Shown: positions 43,923 through 53,316 of the stretch, piece after piece
How positions within the stretch are numbered: position 1 is the stretch's first letter
How the letters are laid out: the number at the start of each line of letters is the position of its first letter
Source: Caballeronia sp. M1242
GTDB lineage: Bacteria; Pseudomonadota; Gammaproteobacteria; Burkholderiales; Burkholderiaceae
Length of the DNA stretch: 64,000 nucleotides
Direction: 5' to 3'
Assembly: GCF_017220215.1 (NCBI RefSeq)
Contig: NZ_CP071132.1
Coordinates: forward strand, 186,001 to 250,000
Notes under the pieces: generated by a model
The model's input: only the letters and a program-made list of their open reading frames with translations
Databases searched by the model: none
What the model was told of the DNA's origin: nothing
Program-made: the position numbers and the translations under genes

Positions 43923-46013
43923 TCAGTGCAATTCGAGGACCACTACACTGCGCGGCGAGACGCGACAGGTGTCCGTCTCTTTTATCGCCGTTTCCCGATC
44001 CGAAACAATATCGAGTGGCGGTGCGGCGGATGTATCGACGATGCGGCGCCAACTCTCTCTTTTAACCACAGGCACTGCGACTACGCGCGCATCGTCGTAC
44101 ATGTTCATCACGACGTGCAACATGGCTTCGCCCGGTTCTTGCGCGGCAAGCGTGAAGGCAACGAGACGTGCTCCGGGGTCATGCCACTGCGGTTCCCCCA
44201 GTCGCTCGCCGTGCCATGCAACGTCCGGATAAGCGTCGCCGTTTGCAGGCCGTCCCGTCAGAAAGCGACGCCGGCGCAGACTCGCGTGACGCTTGCGCAG
44301 TGCGATGATTTCGCGCACGAACCGCAACATGTCGAGCGCATCGCGCGATGTGCGCCAATCAAGCCAGGAGAGTTCATTGTCCTGGCAGAACGCGTTGTTA
44401 TTGCCTCGCTGGCTGCGCAGGACTTCGTCACCCGCGAGAATCATCGGCACGCCCTGGCTCAAGAGCAGGATCGCCATGAAGTTGCGCGCCTGCTTAAGGC
44501 GCAGAGCGGTTACCGCCGGATCGCGCGTCTCGCCTTCCGCGCCGCAATTCCACGACAGGTTATCGTTGGTGCCGTCGCGGTTGTCTTCGCCGTTCGCCTC
44601 ATTGTGCTTCGCGTGATAGCTGACGAGATCGAGCAACGTGAAGCCGTCGTGACAGGTGACGAAGTTGATGCTGTTGGCAGGCAGCCTGCCGTCCGACTCA
44701 TAGAGGTCCGCGCTTCCCGCCATGCATGTACATACTTGCCCGATGAGTCCCGCGTCGCCACGCACGAAGCGTCGAATCACGTCGCGATAGCGTCCGTTCC
44801 ATTCGGCCCACGCCATCCCTGGAAACGCGCCGACGTGATACAGGCCAGCCGCGTCCCATGCTTCCGCAATGAGAGGCACGCGCGAAAGCACTTCAGAGGC
44901 CTCCATTGCCCACGGCAACGGCGGCGTGCTCAACAGTGCGCCGCCCTCGCCGCGCGTAAAGACGCTCGCGAGATCGAAACGGAAACCATCGACGCCTAAG
45001 TCGCGTACCCAATACTCCAGACATCGCAAGATGAACGCGCATACCAGCGGATGATTGCAGTTGATCGTGTTGCCGCAACCTGTGTAGTCGCGGTAACGGC
45101 CGCCATCGGCCGGATCGGCATGATAGAAGATCTCGTTGGCGAGCACCTTGAAGTTGATGACAGGCCCATTTGCACCGGCCTCCGCTGTGTGATTGAACAC
45201 CACGTCCAGCAGCACGCGAATGCCCGCTGCGTGCATGGCGTCGATGAGCGCGCGAAATTCCTGCGGCGCTCGTGTCGCTTCGACGCAGTAGCGCGAATGC
45301 GGACTATAGAAGCTATGCGTGCTGTAGCCCCAGTAGTTCGTGAGTCCTATGGCGGCTGCGGACGGCGGAACGTCTTGCTCGTCGAACGCCATAACGGGAA
45401 GCAACTCGACATGCGTGACGCCCAATTCCTTCAGATAAGGGATTTTTTCTATCAGACCGGCAAACGTACCGGGACATCGGACTCCGCTCGACGGATGCCG
45501 CGTGAAACCACCTACGTGCAATTCATAAATGATGGCATCGTCCAGCGTGCGAATCTCAACATCGTCGCGCGTTCCGACAGGTTCCGTGACGATGGCCCTG
45601 AACGATGCGTGTGGCGCGCCTTGCGCCTCGGAAGCCTGCTGGCGGTTCCAGAAACGGTCGCTGATCGCGCGCGCGTTCGGATCGAGCAGTTCCTTGCGGC
45701 TCGCGGCAGCGTCATCCATTTGCGGTACGCCATGTGGACCGCAGGCACGCCACGTATAACAACAGTGAACCGGTAAATCTTCGACGAAGACATGCCAAAA
45801 ATAGAACGTCCGGTTCACCTCTGGCGCGAGCGACACGATCTGGAACGGCTCGGTGCTTTCCGTCGATGCGTAGAGCAATAGCTCCATGCCTGTTGCGTGC
45901 CGGCAGAAGAGACAGAAGTTGACGCCACGCTCCGCAACTGTCGCGCCGACAGGAAAACGGGAACCCGGCTGCACGCGATAGCTGCGCACGCTGTCGACAT
46001 TAGCTCTGAGCAA
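43923..46013 (-). CDS. glgX: Glycogen debranching enzyme (GlgX/TreX type, GH13)
   Basis: A 696-residue enzyme with an N-terminal CBM48-like domain (RFPVGATVAERGVNFCLFCR) and a GH13 barrel: LLDVVFNHTAEAG, GFRFDLASV with the nucleophile Asp, LIAEAWDAAGLY with the acid/base Glu and NFVTCHDGFTLLDL with the stabiliser Asp. The NCNHPLVCAFILRCLEYWV stretch is typical of GlgX/isoamylase. It cleaves the alpha-1,6 links left after phosphorylase action. The start is a TTG with GAGGA six bases upstream; it overlaps the end of glgP by 14 bases, so the two are translated together. Confidence 0.93.
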   Translation of the reverse strand: MLRANVDSVRSYRVQPGSRFPVGATVAERGVNFCLFCRHATGMELLLYASTESTEPFQIVSLAPEVNRTFYFWHVFVEDLPVHCCYTWRACGPHGVPQMDDAAASRKELLDPNARAISDRFWNRQQASEAQGAPHASFRAIVTEPVGTRDDVEIRTLDDAIIYELHVGGFTRHPSSGVRCPGTFAGLIEKIPYLKELGVTHVELLPVMAFDEQDVPPSAAAIGLTNYWGYSTHSFYSPHSRYCVEATRAPQEFRALIDAMHAAGIRVLLDVVFNHTAEAGANGPVINFKVLANEIFYHADPADGGRYRDYTGCGNTINCNHPLVCAFILRCLEYWVRDLGVDGFRFDLASVFTRGEGGALLSTPPLPWAMEASEVLSRVPLIAEAWDAAGLYHVGAFPGMAWAEWNGRYRDVIRRFVRGDAGLIGQVCTCMAGSADLYESDGRLPANSINFVTCHDGFTLLDLVSYHAKHNEANGEDNRDGTNDNLSWNCGAEGETRDPAVTALRLKQARNFMAILLLSQGVPMILAGDEVLRSQRGNNNAFCQDNELSWLDWRTSRDALDMLRFVREIIALRKRHASLRRRRFLTGRPANGDAYPDVAWHGERLGEPQWHDPGARLVAFTLAAQEPGEAMLHVVMNMYDDARVVAVPVVKRESWRRIVDTSAAPPLDIVSDRETAIKETDTCRVSPRSVVVLELH

Positions 46014-48498
46014 GATCGATCCTCACTGCCGACGTTTTCCAGATGCGCTCGCAGTATTCGCTGATCGCGCGGTCTGACGAGAACTTGCCCGAATGCGCGG
46101 TGTTCATGATCGACATGCGAGTCCATTGCTGCCCATCTCCCCATGTTGCGCTTACGCGTTCCTGGCATGCGCAGTAATCCGCGAAGTCGGCCAACACAAG
46201 GAACGGGTCAGATTGCATGAGGTTATCGACCAGCGGCCGAAATACGTTCTTGTCACCGCCCGAGAAGCGCCCCTGCGCGATGTCTTCGAGTGCATCGCGC
46301 AAAACTTCATTCGACTCCATGTATTGAGCCGGCCGGTATCCTTCGCGCTTTGCCTGCTCGACCTGTTGAGCAGTGAGCCCAAAGAGAAAGAAGTTCTCGG
46401 CGCCCGCTTCCTCACGAATCTCGACGTTGGCGCCATCCAGCGTGCCGATTGTGAGCGCCCCGTTCATCATGAACTTCATGTTCCCAGTGCCCGACGCCTC
46501 CTTTCCCGCCGTCGATATTTGTTCGGAGAGGTCGGCCGCCGGATAGATCCAGTGTCCGTTCTTGACATTGAAATCCGGATAGAAGACGACTTTCAGTCGC
46601 CCCCTGATAGCGGCGTCGTTGTTGATGACATCCGCAATGCCCGTGATCAAACGGATAATGATTTTGGCCATCGCATAACCGGGAGCAGCCTTTCCGCCGA
46701 AGATAAAGCAGCGCGGCGCGCAGGAAATGTCCGGGTTCGCGCACAACCGACGGTACAAACTCACGATATACAGCGCATTCAAATGCTGGCGCTTGTATTC
46801 ATGGATTCGCTTGACCTGTATGTCGAAGAGCGCGTCGGGATCGACGACGATGCCAGTGGCATCCCTGATCCGCCCTGCGAGCGCCGCTTTGTTCTCGCGC
46901 CGCACGGAACGCCACGCGTCATGGAACCCGCGATCATCCGCGAGCGCTGTCAGCGCATCGAGCCTCGATAGATCAGTGGCACATCCGTCGCCGATGGTCG
47001 TGTCGAGCAGACGTGTCAGTCCGGGATTGCTCAACATTAAGAAGCGGCGCGGCGTCACGCCGTTGGTCACGTTGCAGAACCGTTCGGGAAACATGTCGGC
47101 GAAGTCCCGCATCACCGTCTGCTTCAGTAGATCCGAATGCAGTGCTGCGACGCCGTTCACTGCATGACTGCCGACCGTGGCGAGGTGCGCCATGCGCACC
47201 TTTCTGTCGCCGGCCTCGTCGATGAGCGACATGCGCGCCACGCGCGCATCGTCGCCCGGAAAGGCGCGCCGTACATCTTCCAGAAAACGGCTGTTTATTT
47301 CATAGATGATTTCGAGCGCGCGCGGCAGCATGCTCTGGAAGAGCGGCAGGCCCCACGTTTCGAGCGCTTCAGGCAACAGGGTGTGATTGGTATAGGCGAA
47401 CGTGCGCCGTGTAATGTCCCACGCTTCGTCCCACGGCAGGCCGTGCACGTCGAGAAGCAGACGCATTAATTCGGCTACCGCTATCGACGGATGCGTATCG
47501 TTCAGTTGGGCAGCAAAAAGATCGGCAAATTGGTGTACCGACGTGCCTTTGATTGTCATGAGCCGCAACATGTCCTGCAGCGAGCACGATACGAAAAAGT
47601 ACTGCTGCGCGAGTCGCAGTCGCTTGCCTGCTTCCGGTTCGTCGTTCGGATATAGCACCTTGGATAGCGTTTCCGACAAGACTTTCTCCTGCACCGCCTC
47701 GTAATATTGGCCGGCATTGAAGTCCTGAAAGTCGAATGACTCGACTGCCTCGCTCTTCCACAGCCGCAGCACGTTGCAGGTGTCCACGCGGTAGCCTTGC
47801 ACCGGGAAATCGCATGCCACGCCCTTGACCTGCTGCGCCGGTTTCCAATCAATGCAGAGACGGCCTTGATCGTCGGTGCGCTGTGTCGTGTTTCCGCCGA
47901 AGCCGACGTAATAGCACACGTCCGGTCGCACGATTTCCCATGGACTGCCTTTCTCGAGCCACTTGTCCGTGACCTCGACCTGCCAGCCGTTGCGGATCTG
48001 TTGATCGAAGATGCCGAACTCATAGCGAATGCCGTAACCGATCGCGGGTATCTCGAGAGTGGCGAGCGAGTCCATGTAGCAGGCGGCGAGGCGTCCCAGT
48101 CCGCCATTACCGAGGCCCGGTTCTTCTTCGACCGAAAGCAGCGCGTCGAGGTCCTGACCGAGTGCATTCAACGCATTGCGAGCCTCGCCCTGCATGCCCA
48201 GATTGAGCAGGTTATTGCCGAGTTGCGGACCGATCAGGAATTCAGCCGACAGATAGCACGCGACCTTCACGTCTTTCGCCGCATAGATTTTCATCGATGC
48301 GGCCCAGCGCGCCAGCATTCGGTCTCTGACGCTGAACGCGAGCGCCATGTACCAGTCTTGACGGGTAGCGATGTCCGGGTAGCGCGCCTGACGACAAATC
48401 AGGTTCCTTACGATGTCGTGCTGCAACGGATTATCGGCGGGCTCATTCGTCGCTGACGCGCGACGGGAGGCTGCGTCTAGGACAGGAGCATCGTTCAT
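46000..48498 (-). CDS. glgP: Glycogen phosphorylase
   Basis: An 832-residue enzyme of normal length. CYLSAEFLIGPQLGNNLLNL and VEEEPGLGNGGLGRLAACYM are N-terminal landmarks; KRIHEYKRQHLNALYI and the PLP-lysine stretch KEASGTGNMKFMMNGALTIG with TLDGANVEI are at the C-terminal domain. It releases glucose 1-phosphate from glycogen. It heads a run with the debranching enzyme, exchanger and lactate dehydrogenase. An ATG at 48498 without a strong ribosome binding site is used. Confidence 0.97.
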   Translation of the reverse strand: MNDAPVLDAASRRASATNEPADNPLQHDIVRNLICRQARYPDIATRQDWYMALAFSVRDRMLARWAASMKIYAAKDVKVACYLSAEFLIGPQLGNNLLNLGMQGEARNALNALGQDLDALLSVEEEPGLGNGGLGRLAACYMDSLATLEIPAIGYGIRYEFGIFDQQIRNGWQVEVTDKWLEKGSPWEIVRPDVCYYVGFGGNTTQRTDDQGRLCIDWKPAQQVKGVACDFPVQGYRVDTCNVLRLWKSEAVESFDFQDFNAGQYYEAVQEKVLSETLSKVLYPNDEPEAGKRLRLAQQYFFVSCSLQDMLRLMTIKGTSVHQFADLFAAQLNDTHPSIAVAELMRLLLDVHGLPWDEAWDITRRTFAYTNHTLLPEALETWGLPLFQSMLPRALEIIYEINSRFLEDVRRAFPGDDARVARMSLIDEAGDRKVRMAHLATVGSHAVNGVAALHSDLLKQTVMRDFADMFPERFCNVTNGVTPRRFLMLSNPGLTRLLDTTIGDGCATDLSRLDALTALADDRGFHDAWRSVRRENKAALAGRIRDATGIVVDPDALFDIQVKRIHEYKRQHLNALYIVSLYRRLCANPDISCAPRCFIFGGKAAPGYAMAKIIIRLITGIADVINNDAAIRGRLKVVFYPDFNVKNGHWIYPAADLSEQISTAGKEASGTGNMKFMMNGALTIGTLDGANVEIREEAGAENFFLFGLTAQQVEQAKREGYRPAQYMESNEVLRDALEDIAQGRFSGGDKNVFRPLVDNLMQSDPFLVLADFADYCACQERVSATWGDGQQWTRMSIMNTAHSGKFSSDRAISEYCERIWKTSAVRIDLAQS

Positions 48499-48790
48499 GG
48501 TCGCCTCGTCATTCGATACGTTGCAAGGATATGTTAGGAGCTACAAATTTCAAGCACTCGAACTATTGAGCTTGGGCGCTTTACGTTCTCAACAGAGACT
48601 ATCCATTCACTTACAACATCTCTCTCGCTGAAGCGAGAGAGGAAGGCCACAATCCCAGGAATAGGCGGTTTGAAACGAACAGTGATTCGCCTACAACTTA
48701 TTCAGGGCTAACGAGACATGCGTGACGCATTGTTGCTTGCGCCATGTCTAGCAAATCGGCCATGCGTTCGGATCATCAACCGGGAAGGCA
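48499..48790. other. 292-base intergenic region between divergent genes
   Basis: No gene seen. A nine-base perfect hairpin TCTCTCGCT-GA-AGCGAGAGA lies at 48621-48640 and an odd palindrome ATGCGT-G-ACGCAT at 48718-48730. The DNA from 48530 to 48720 is more AT-rich than usual here and probably holds the glgP promoter. Confidence 0.4.
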
Positions 48791-49060
48791 ATGAAACGAG
48801 CTGCCGAACGCATCTGCGCGGTCGCCCTCGCGGCACTGCACATGCTCGTGTTGCCGACCGCATCGCTGGCCGCCGGTTCAGAGACGCTCGCTCAGATCGA
48901 GGCGAGAGGCGTGCTCCGATGCGGCGTGAGCGAAGGCATAGCCGGCTTCTCGGCTCAGGATGCGTCTGGACGCTGGACAGGAATGGATGTCGACTTTTCC
49001 CTGAACGGCGCGACGGTATGCGTGCTGCGGGACACGTCGAGCGACCCGCCGATGCAATGA
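48791..49060 (+). pseudogene. General amino-acid ABC transporter binding protein (AapJ-like), internally deleted
   Basis: The signal peptide and first strands are intact: ETLAQIEARGVLRCGVSEGI then FSAQDASGRWTGMDVDF, the standard start of AapJ/BztA-type binding proteins. The next residues, LNGATVCV, belong about 90 positions further along in the intact family (a DGATVCVQ-G-T segment), after which the frame is lost and ends PPMQ. So an internal deletion removed most of the first lobe and the C-terminal lobe is absent. An 89-residue product would not bind ligand. Confidence 0.7.
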
Positions 49061-49078
49061 AGCGGGGAGGAACGCATC

Positions 49079-49632
49079 GTGAGCGACTGGCAAATCTATC
49101 TCGTAGTCGGCGTCTTCTCGGCGGTCATACTGGTGATCGCCTTCAGCGTGATCGACATGACCGTGTGTCTCGTGCAGGCAATGGTCAAAACCAGCCTGCT
49201 TCAAGTGATGGCGTCGAAGTTCCACGAATGGTTCGGGACTAATCTGACGCTCGTCACGCTCGCGATGATTAGCGGCATCGGCCTGTTGCCGTCGCTATTG
49301 GCCAACGTGCCAGTTGCGGCCGCTTCCATTGTGATGTTGAAAGCCTATCTCGTGACTGCCGAATTCGTCCCTGAAGCGGCGATGGGCATCGATTCACAGA
49401 GTGGCCTCAGACAGTGATACCCGTATTCGTCGGCATGATGTATGGGGCGACGCTCGGAGGGAACGCCACGCTGATCGGATCGGCAGCGAACATCGTCGCC
49501 GCGGGCGTCTGCGCGAACGAAGGACGCCCGGTCACGTTCGCCCGGTTTCTGCGCTATGGCTTGCCCATCACGCTGTGCCAGCTCGCGGTGACAGCGGCTT
49601 ATGTCATGGTGCTTTCGAAGTTCTTGCGGTAA
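49079..49632 (+). pseudogene. SLC13/CitM-type anion permease, internally deleted and frameshifted
   Basis: A GTG at 49079 starts one hydrophobic helix (IYLVVGVFSAVILVIAFSVI) like the N-terminus of the family, which then joins directly to the late part (LVQAMVKTSLLQVMASKF, LLPSLLANVPVAAASIVMLK). About half the protein is missing. Near 49395-49402 the frame shifts: the next frame reads WPQTVIPVFVGMMYGATLGG, then NATLIGSAANIVAAG and ends VMVLSKFLR at 49632, the normal C-terminus. The stop in the first frame is at 49415-49417. The relic follows the deleted ABC binding protein by 18 bases. Confidence 0.7.
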
Positions 49633-49686
49633 TTTCGTATAAACGATTTCTGAGCTCACGCTGCCACGCTGAGCATTTTCTCACCA

Positions 49687-50100
49687 TTAATCTTTCGGGC
49701 GGTTCAACCACTGAACGGTTTCCGCATCAGCCAGCATTTCTTTGACGCACTCGACGAGGTATGTCGGCTCGACAGGCTTGCCGATAACGCGCACTCCTGC
49801 CGGACGTTCGCCAATTTCCCCACCGAATCCGGATACGATGATCGCAGGCAGATGCGGGACAGTCTGCCTGAGTCGCTCGATAAGCTCTTGCCCGTTCATT
49901 CCGGGCATACGAAAATCGGTGACGAGTGCATCGATCGATTCGCTTTGACCAATGGCAAGTGCAGCGTTTCCATCGTAGGCTGCAGAGACGCGGAATCCGC
50001 GCAACTCGAAGTAGCGCTGAAAAACGTACGCGATCGCGACCTCGTCATCGACAATCAGGACGTGCCTTGTCCGGTTCTCATCCTTCATGGCGAAAATCAT
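49687..50100 (-). CDS. Stand-alone response-regulator receiver
   Basis: A 137-residue receiver domain. VLIVDDEVAIAYVFQRYFEL has the acidic pair, LVTDFRMPGMNGQELI the phosphoacceptor Asp, AIIVSGFGG the Thr/Ser switch and VIGKPVEP the Lys. No output domain. It overlaps the end of the LOV histidine kinase gene by 23 bases, so it is co-translated and presumably receives phosphate from it. ATG at 50100 is used; another at 50088 is possible. Confidence 0.9.
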   Translation of the reverse strand: MIFAMKDENRTRHVLIVDDEVAIAYVFQRYFELRGFRVSAAYDGNAALAIGQSESIDALVTDFRMPGMNGQELIERLRQTVPHLPAIIVSGFGGEIGERPAGVRVIGKPVEPTYLVECVKEMLADAETVQWLNRPKD

Positions 50101-51814
50101 CAGCTGCCTGTGACGGGATCTTCTTCTCGAGCGAAGCGCGCACGTGCTCGGCCAGGTCGCTCACTCGATAAGGCTTCGTGAGTGTCGTGAGGGGCGCTGC
50201 GGATACGTTCGCGGCGGGAAGTTGATCCATATATCCCGTCGCGAGCAGCACGGCGATATCTGGTTTTCGTTCCCTGACTCGCTCGACGAGTTGCAACCCA
50301 TTCATTCCTCCGGGCATGATGATGTCAGTAAAAAGCAAATCGACATCGCCATATCGCTCGATCACTTTCAATGCTTCTTCCCCGCTCTGCGCGGACAATA
50401 CGCGATAGCCGAGATTCTTCAGATGGCCATACGCGAGTTCCCGAACGTCGCGGTTGTCGTCCACGACCAGCACCGTATGCTTGCCAAGAATCGCTTCGGT
50501 GCTCCAGTTCAGAGATTTGTCGCCTTTCTGGCTGACATCAGTTTCCGCCTGACTGACCACCGGGAAGATCATTCGTATCGTCGTTCCCTCTCCGGGCGTG
50601 CTCTCTATTTCGAGCCGGCCGTGCGACTGTTGGACGAAGCCATGAACCATTGCGAGGCCGAGACCGGTGCCCGGCCCCTTGGTCGTGAAGAATGGCTCGG
50701 TGGCCCGTCTCAGGACGTCCGGCGTCATGCCTTCACCGTGATCGATCACGCAGATCACGACGTAGATTCCGGGTGTCAGATTATGCGCCTCGATTCGCTC
50801 CGCATCATTGATGACCGAAGTGGCGACCGTGACCCTTCCTCCCTTGGGCATGGCGTCCCGAGCATTGATAAGCACATTCAGCAATGCCATCTCCATGTGC
50901 GTGGCATCGATGGTGCAAGCCGGCAGACCAGGCTTCAGGTCCAGGTGCAGGTCGATCTTGTCGCCGAGCGTTCTGACTAACATCTCACTGAACTCGACTA
51001 CCAGCGTATTCAGATTCAGTTGTTTCGGTTCAAGACGTTGCTTTCGAGCGAACGTGAGCAGTTGCTGAGTGAGTTTGCCCGCTTTCTCCCCCGCCGACAT
51101 GGCGCGCCCGATTGCTTCGCGGGTCGCCTGTCTGTCGTCGAGAGACGCTGCGGCCAGTTCCAGATTCCCCGTGATGATCTGTAGCAGGTTATTGAAGTCA
51201 TGCGCGAGCCCGGCGGTCAACTGCCCGATGGCCTCCATCTTCTGCGCCTGCAGGAACGACTGCTCCGAGATCCGGCGGCGAGTAATGTCCATCTGCGATG
51301 AGAAATAGTAGAGTAATTTCCCTTCCTTATTGAACACGGGGCCGATGAACAACGCATTCCAGAAGGGCTTGCCGCTCGCTTTGTAGTTCAGCACGTCAAC
51401 TGCGACCGCACGCTGCTCACGCAGAGCATTGCGGATTTCATCCACAGCGCGCGTATCGGTTTCGGCGCCTTGCAAGAATCGGCAGTTGCGTCCGAGAACC
51501 TGCTCCTCGGTGTACTCGGTTAAGTCGAGAAATGCGCGGTTGGCGAAAACGACCGGGTTGTCCGGTTGATTCGGGTCGGTTACGACCATCGGCATTCGCG
51601 TCATTTCGACGGCAGCGAAGAAGATATTGCTGCGGTCATCCAGTCCAGGGCGTGAGATCTGGCTGGCTTGCCAATGTTTGAGCCCGGGATTGCCTAACGG
51701 TGAATATGCGCTACCTTCCAGTTCGCCGTCCGCCGGCCGGCCGATGCTTTGGCCATCTCCCTGTTTATCGCCGTGCTTATTCAAGACTTCGTCTTTGTCG
51801 CTACCCTTTGCCAT
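50078..51814 (-). CDS. LOV-domain hybrid histidine kinase (putative blue-light receptor)
   Basis: A 578-residue soluble protein with no membrane segment. A PAS/LOV domain at about residues 63-180 carries GRNCRFLQG with Cys111, the canonical flavin-adduct motif, and NALFIGPVFNKEGKLLYYFS with the final strand. A histidine kinase core follows: AGLAHDFNNLLQIITGNLEL with His205, LLNVLINARDAMPKGG (N box), IDHGEGM and GTGLGLAMVHGF. A C-terminal receiver (VLVVDDNRDVRELA, LLFTDIIMPGGMNG with Asp497) makes it a hybrid. The architecture matches LOV-HK proteins of Pseudomonas syringae and relatives. Blue light should form a Cys-FMN bond and change kinase activity. The N-terminal 60 residues are low complexity. 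Confidence 0.93.
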   Translation of the reverse strand: MAKGSDKDEVLNKHGDKQGDGQSIGRPADGELEGSAYSPLGNPGLKHWQASQISRPGLDDRSNIFFAAVEMTRMPMVVTDPNQPDNPVVFANRAFLDLTEYTEEQVLGRNCRFLQGAETDTRAVDEIRNALREQRAVAVDVLNYKASGKPFWNALFIGPVFNKEGKLLYYFSSQMDITRRRISEQSFLQAQKMEAIGQLTAGLAHDFNNLLQIITGNLELAAASLDDRQATREAIGRAMSAGEKAGKLTQQLLTFARKQRLEPKQLNLNTLVVEFSEMLVRTLGDKIDLHLDLKPGLPACTIDATHMEMALLNVLINARDAMPKGGRVTVATSVINDAERIEAHNLTPGIYVVICVIDHGEGMTPDVLRRATEPFFTTKGPGTGLGLAMVHGFVQQSHGRLEIESTPGEGTTIRMIFPVVSQAETDVSQKGDKSLNWSTEAILGKHTVLVVDDNRDVRELAYGHLKNLGYRVLSAQSGEEALKVIERYGDVDLLFTDIIMPGGMNGLQLVERVRERKPDIAVLLATGYMDQLPAANVSAAPLTTLTKPYRVSDLAEHVRASLEKKIPSQAADDFRHEG

Positions 51815-51922
51815 ATCTTATTCGCCAGTGTGTGTGGTTTAGGCCCCATCGCAGAGATGCATCGAGGGGATTCCGGCAATCCTTCGGATATTATCAATCG
51901 CTCTATGCAGATTTGTCCGTCG

Positions 51923-53086
51923 CTATGACTGCGCCTTCTCGACGCGGTGCAGCCACGCGAGGGAAATAAGCACGATAACGACCGTGATCGCGGCAAACGT
52001 GATCGTCGCGGGTGCGATGCCGATGCGTTGCACCGCGACGCCTATCGCGATGACGGGCAGCGATATCGCCACATACAGCACGACGAAGAACGCCGCTGTC
52101 ACTTCCGCCTTGCGCTCGGTCGGACTGCGATTCGATAGCTCGCCGAGTGCGGCGCGAAAGCTGATGCCCTGCCCGAGTCCGCACAGCATTGTTCCGACGA
52201 CGAATGCGGTGGAGGAACGCTGCCATGCGCATTGCGCAAGCAGCGCAAGACCGACGACGAGCGCGACTGAACCAGTAGGCTGACGCGATCTTTGCGCAAT
52301 GCGCTTCTCGACCGCCTGACCGACCGCCGAGCAGAGAAAGATAAAGAACACTGCGAGGCCGATCAGTAAGTCGCTGTGATACCCGAGCACGGTGCGCATG
52401 AGTTGCGGCGAAACGGCGGTAAAGAATCCGACAACGACAAAGCCCGCGAATCCAGACAACGCAGCCGGCACGAATGCAGCGCGCACCTCACGCGGCAGTG
52501 CGATGCGTTGCATGTGCAGTTTAGGGTGATCCGCCACGCGCACGGTCTCAGGCGCGGCGCGTAGCAATAGGAAGGCGAGCACCAGCAATGCGATATGCGC
52601 GAGGTACGAAAGACGCATAGGCCACGACGCGAACTCGACAAGCGCTCCGCTGAGGACAGGTCCCAAGCCGAGCCCGAGCATGTTCGATGACGTTGCAGCC
52701 AGCATCGCCTTCGAGCGCGAGTCGGACGGACTTGATTCGATCACCGCGACCGTCGCCGTCGACGTGAAGATGCCCGCCGAGATGCCCGAGACAAGACGTC
52801 CGAGCAAGAGCATGACGAGGCCGTTGGCGACAAGAAAGATCAACCCGGAGACGGCGGATGCAGCAAGGCCCGCCATGAGCATGCGCTTGCGCCCGAGTTG
52901 ATCGGACCAACTGCCCATCGCCAGCAGCGCGCCGAGCACGCCGATCGCGTAGGCAGCGAAGATGACCGTGATGGTCGCGGGACTGAAGCCGTAGGTCGTC
53001 TGGTAGTCGTGATAGATCGCGGTGGGCAACGTCGTGCCCGCCATGTTGAACATGAATACCAGTGCCAGTGCGAGATATGCCGGCAT
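51923..53086 (-). CDS. MFS transporter (12-helix)
   Basis: A 387-residue major facilitator. MPAYLALALVFMFNMAGTTL starts helix 1; GSWSDQLGRKRMLMAGLAAS is the loop 2-3 motif; GRLVSGISAGIFTSTATVAV is helix 4; SSNMLGLGLGPVLSGALVEF is the antiporter-type motif C, which points to export. It probably expels a drug or metabolite with protons. It is divergent from the PadR gene and separated from it by 230 bases that hold the operator. Confidence 0.85.
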   Translation of the reverse strand: MPAYLALALVFMFNMAGTTLPTAIYHDYQTTYGFSPATITVIFAAYAIGVLGALLAMGSWSDQLGRKRMLMAGLAASAVSGLIFLVANGLVMLLLGRLVSGISAGIFTSTATVAVIESSPSDSRSKAMLAATSSNMLGLGLGPVLSGALVEFASWPMRLSYLAHIALLVLAFLLLRAAPETVRVADHPKLHMQRIALPREVRAAFVPAALSGFAGFVVVGFFTAVSPQLMRTVLGYHSDLLIGLAVFFIFLCSAVGQAVEKRIAQRSRQPTGSVALVVGLALLAQCAWQRSSTAFVVGTMLCGLGQGISFRAALGELSNRSPTERKAEVTAAFFVVLYVAISLPVIAIGVAVQRIGIAPATITFAAITVVIVLISLAWLHRVEKAQS

Positions 53087-53255
53087 GCAGAGGTGGTTGT
53101 ATTTGTCGAAGGATGCGGGTGCTTTAGCACGCTCCGTGCACGCACCGAGCTTTTAGCGTGCCGGCGGGTGCACGCTGTCTTTTGCATACCGGCTTCAAGG
53201 ACGCCTCATGCCGCGAACGCTCCCGTTGCCCCGTTCCGGTGCGAAAAAGAACGCC

Positions 53256-53284
53256 TTGACAGACACTCTTACGATATATATCGT
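53256..53284 (+). promoter_or_regulatory. Promoter with palindromic operator for the PadR-ferric reductase operon
   Basis: A perfect -35 box TTGACA is at 53256-53261. ACGATATATATCGT, a perfect 14-base palindrome, is at 53271-53284 and covers the spacer and -10 region (TATCGT is 17 bases from the -35 box). Binding there would block the polymerase. A second inverted repeat TATGT-N6-ACATA follows at 53289-53304. The regulator gene starts at 53317 with GGAG upstream, so autoregulation by the PadR protein is likely. Confidence 0.7.
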
Positions 53285-53316
53285 TAGATATGTTTTACGA
53301 CATAACGGAGTGAGTC

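Noticed and set aside
28196-48790. FNR/Anr boxes (TTGAT-N4-ATCAA) before the fermentation genes
   Set aside because: Looked for in the promoter gaps because of the gene content; no convincing match was found by eye.
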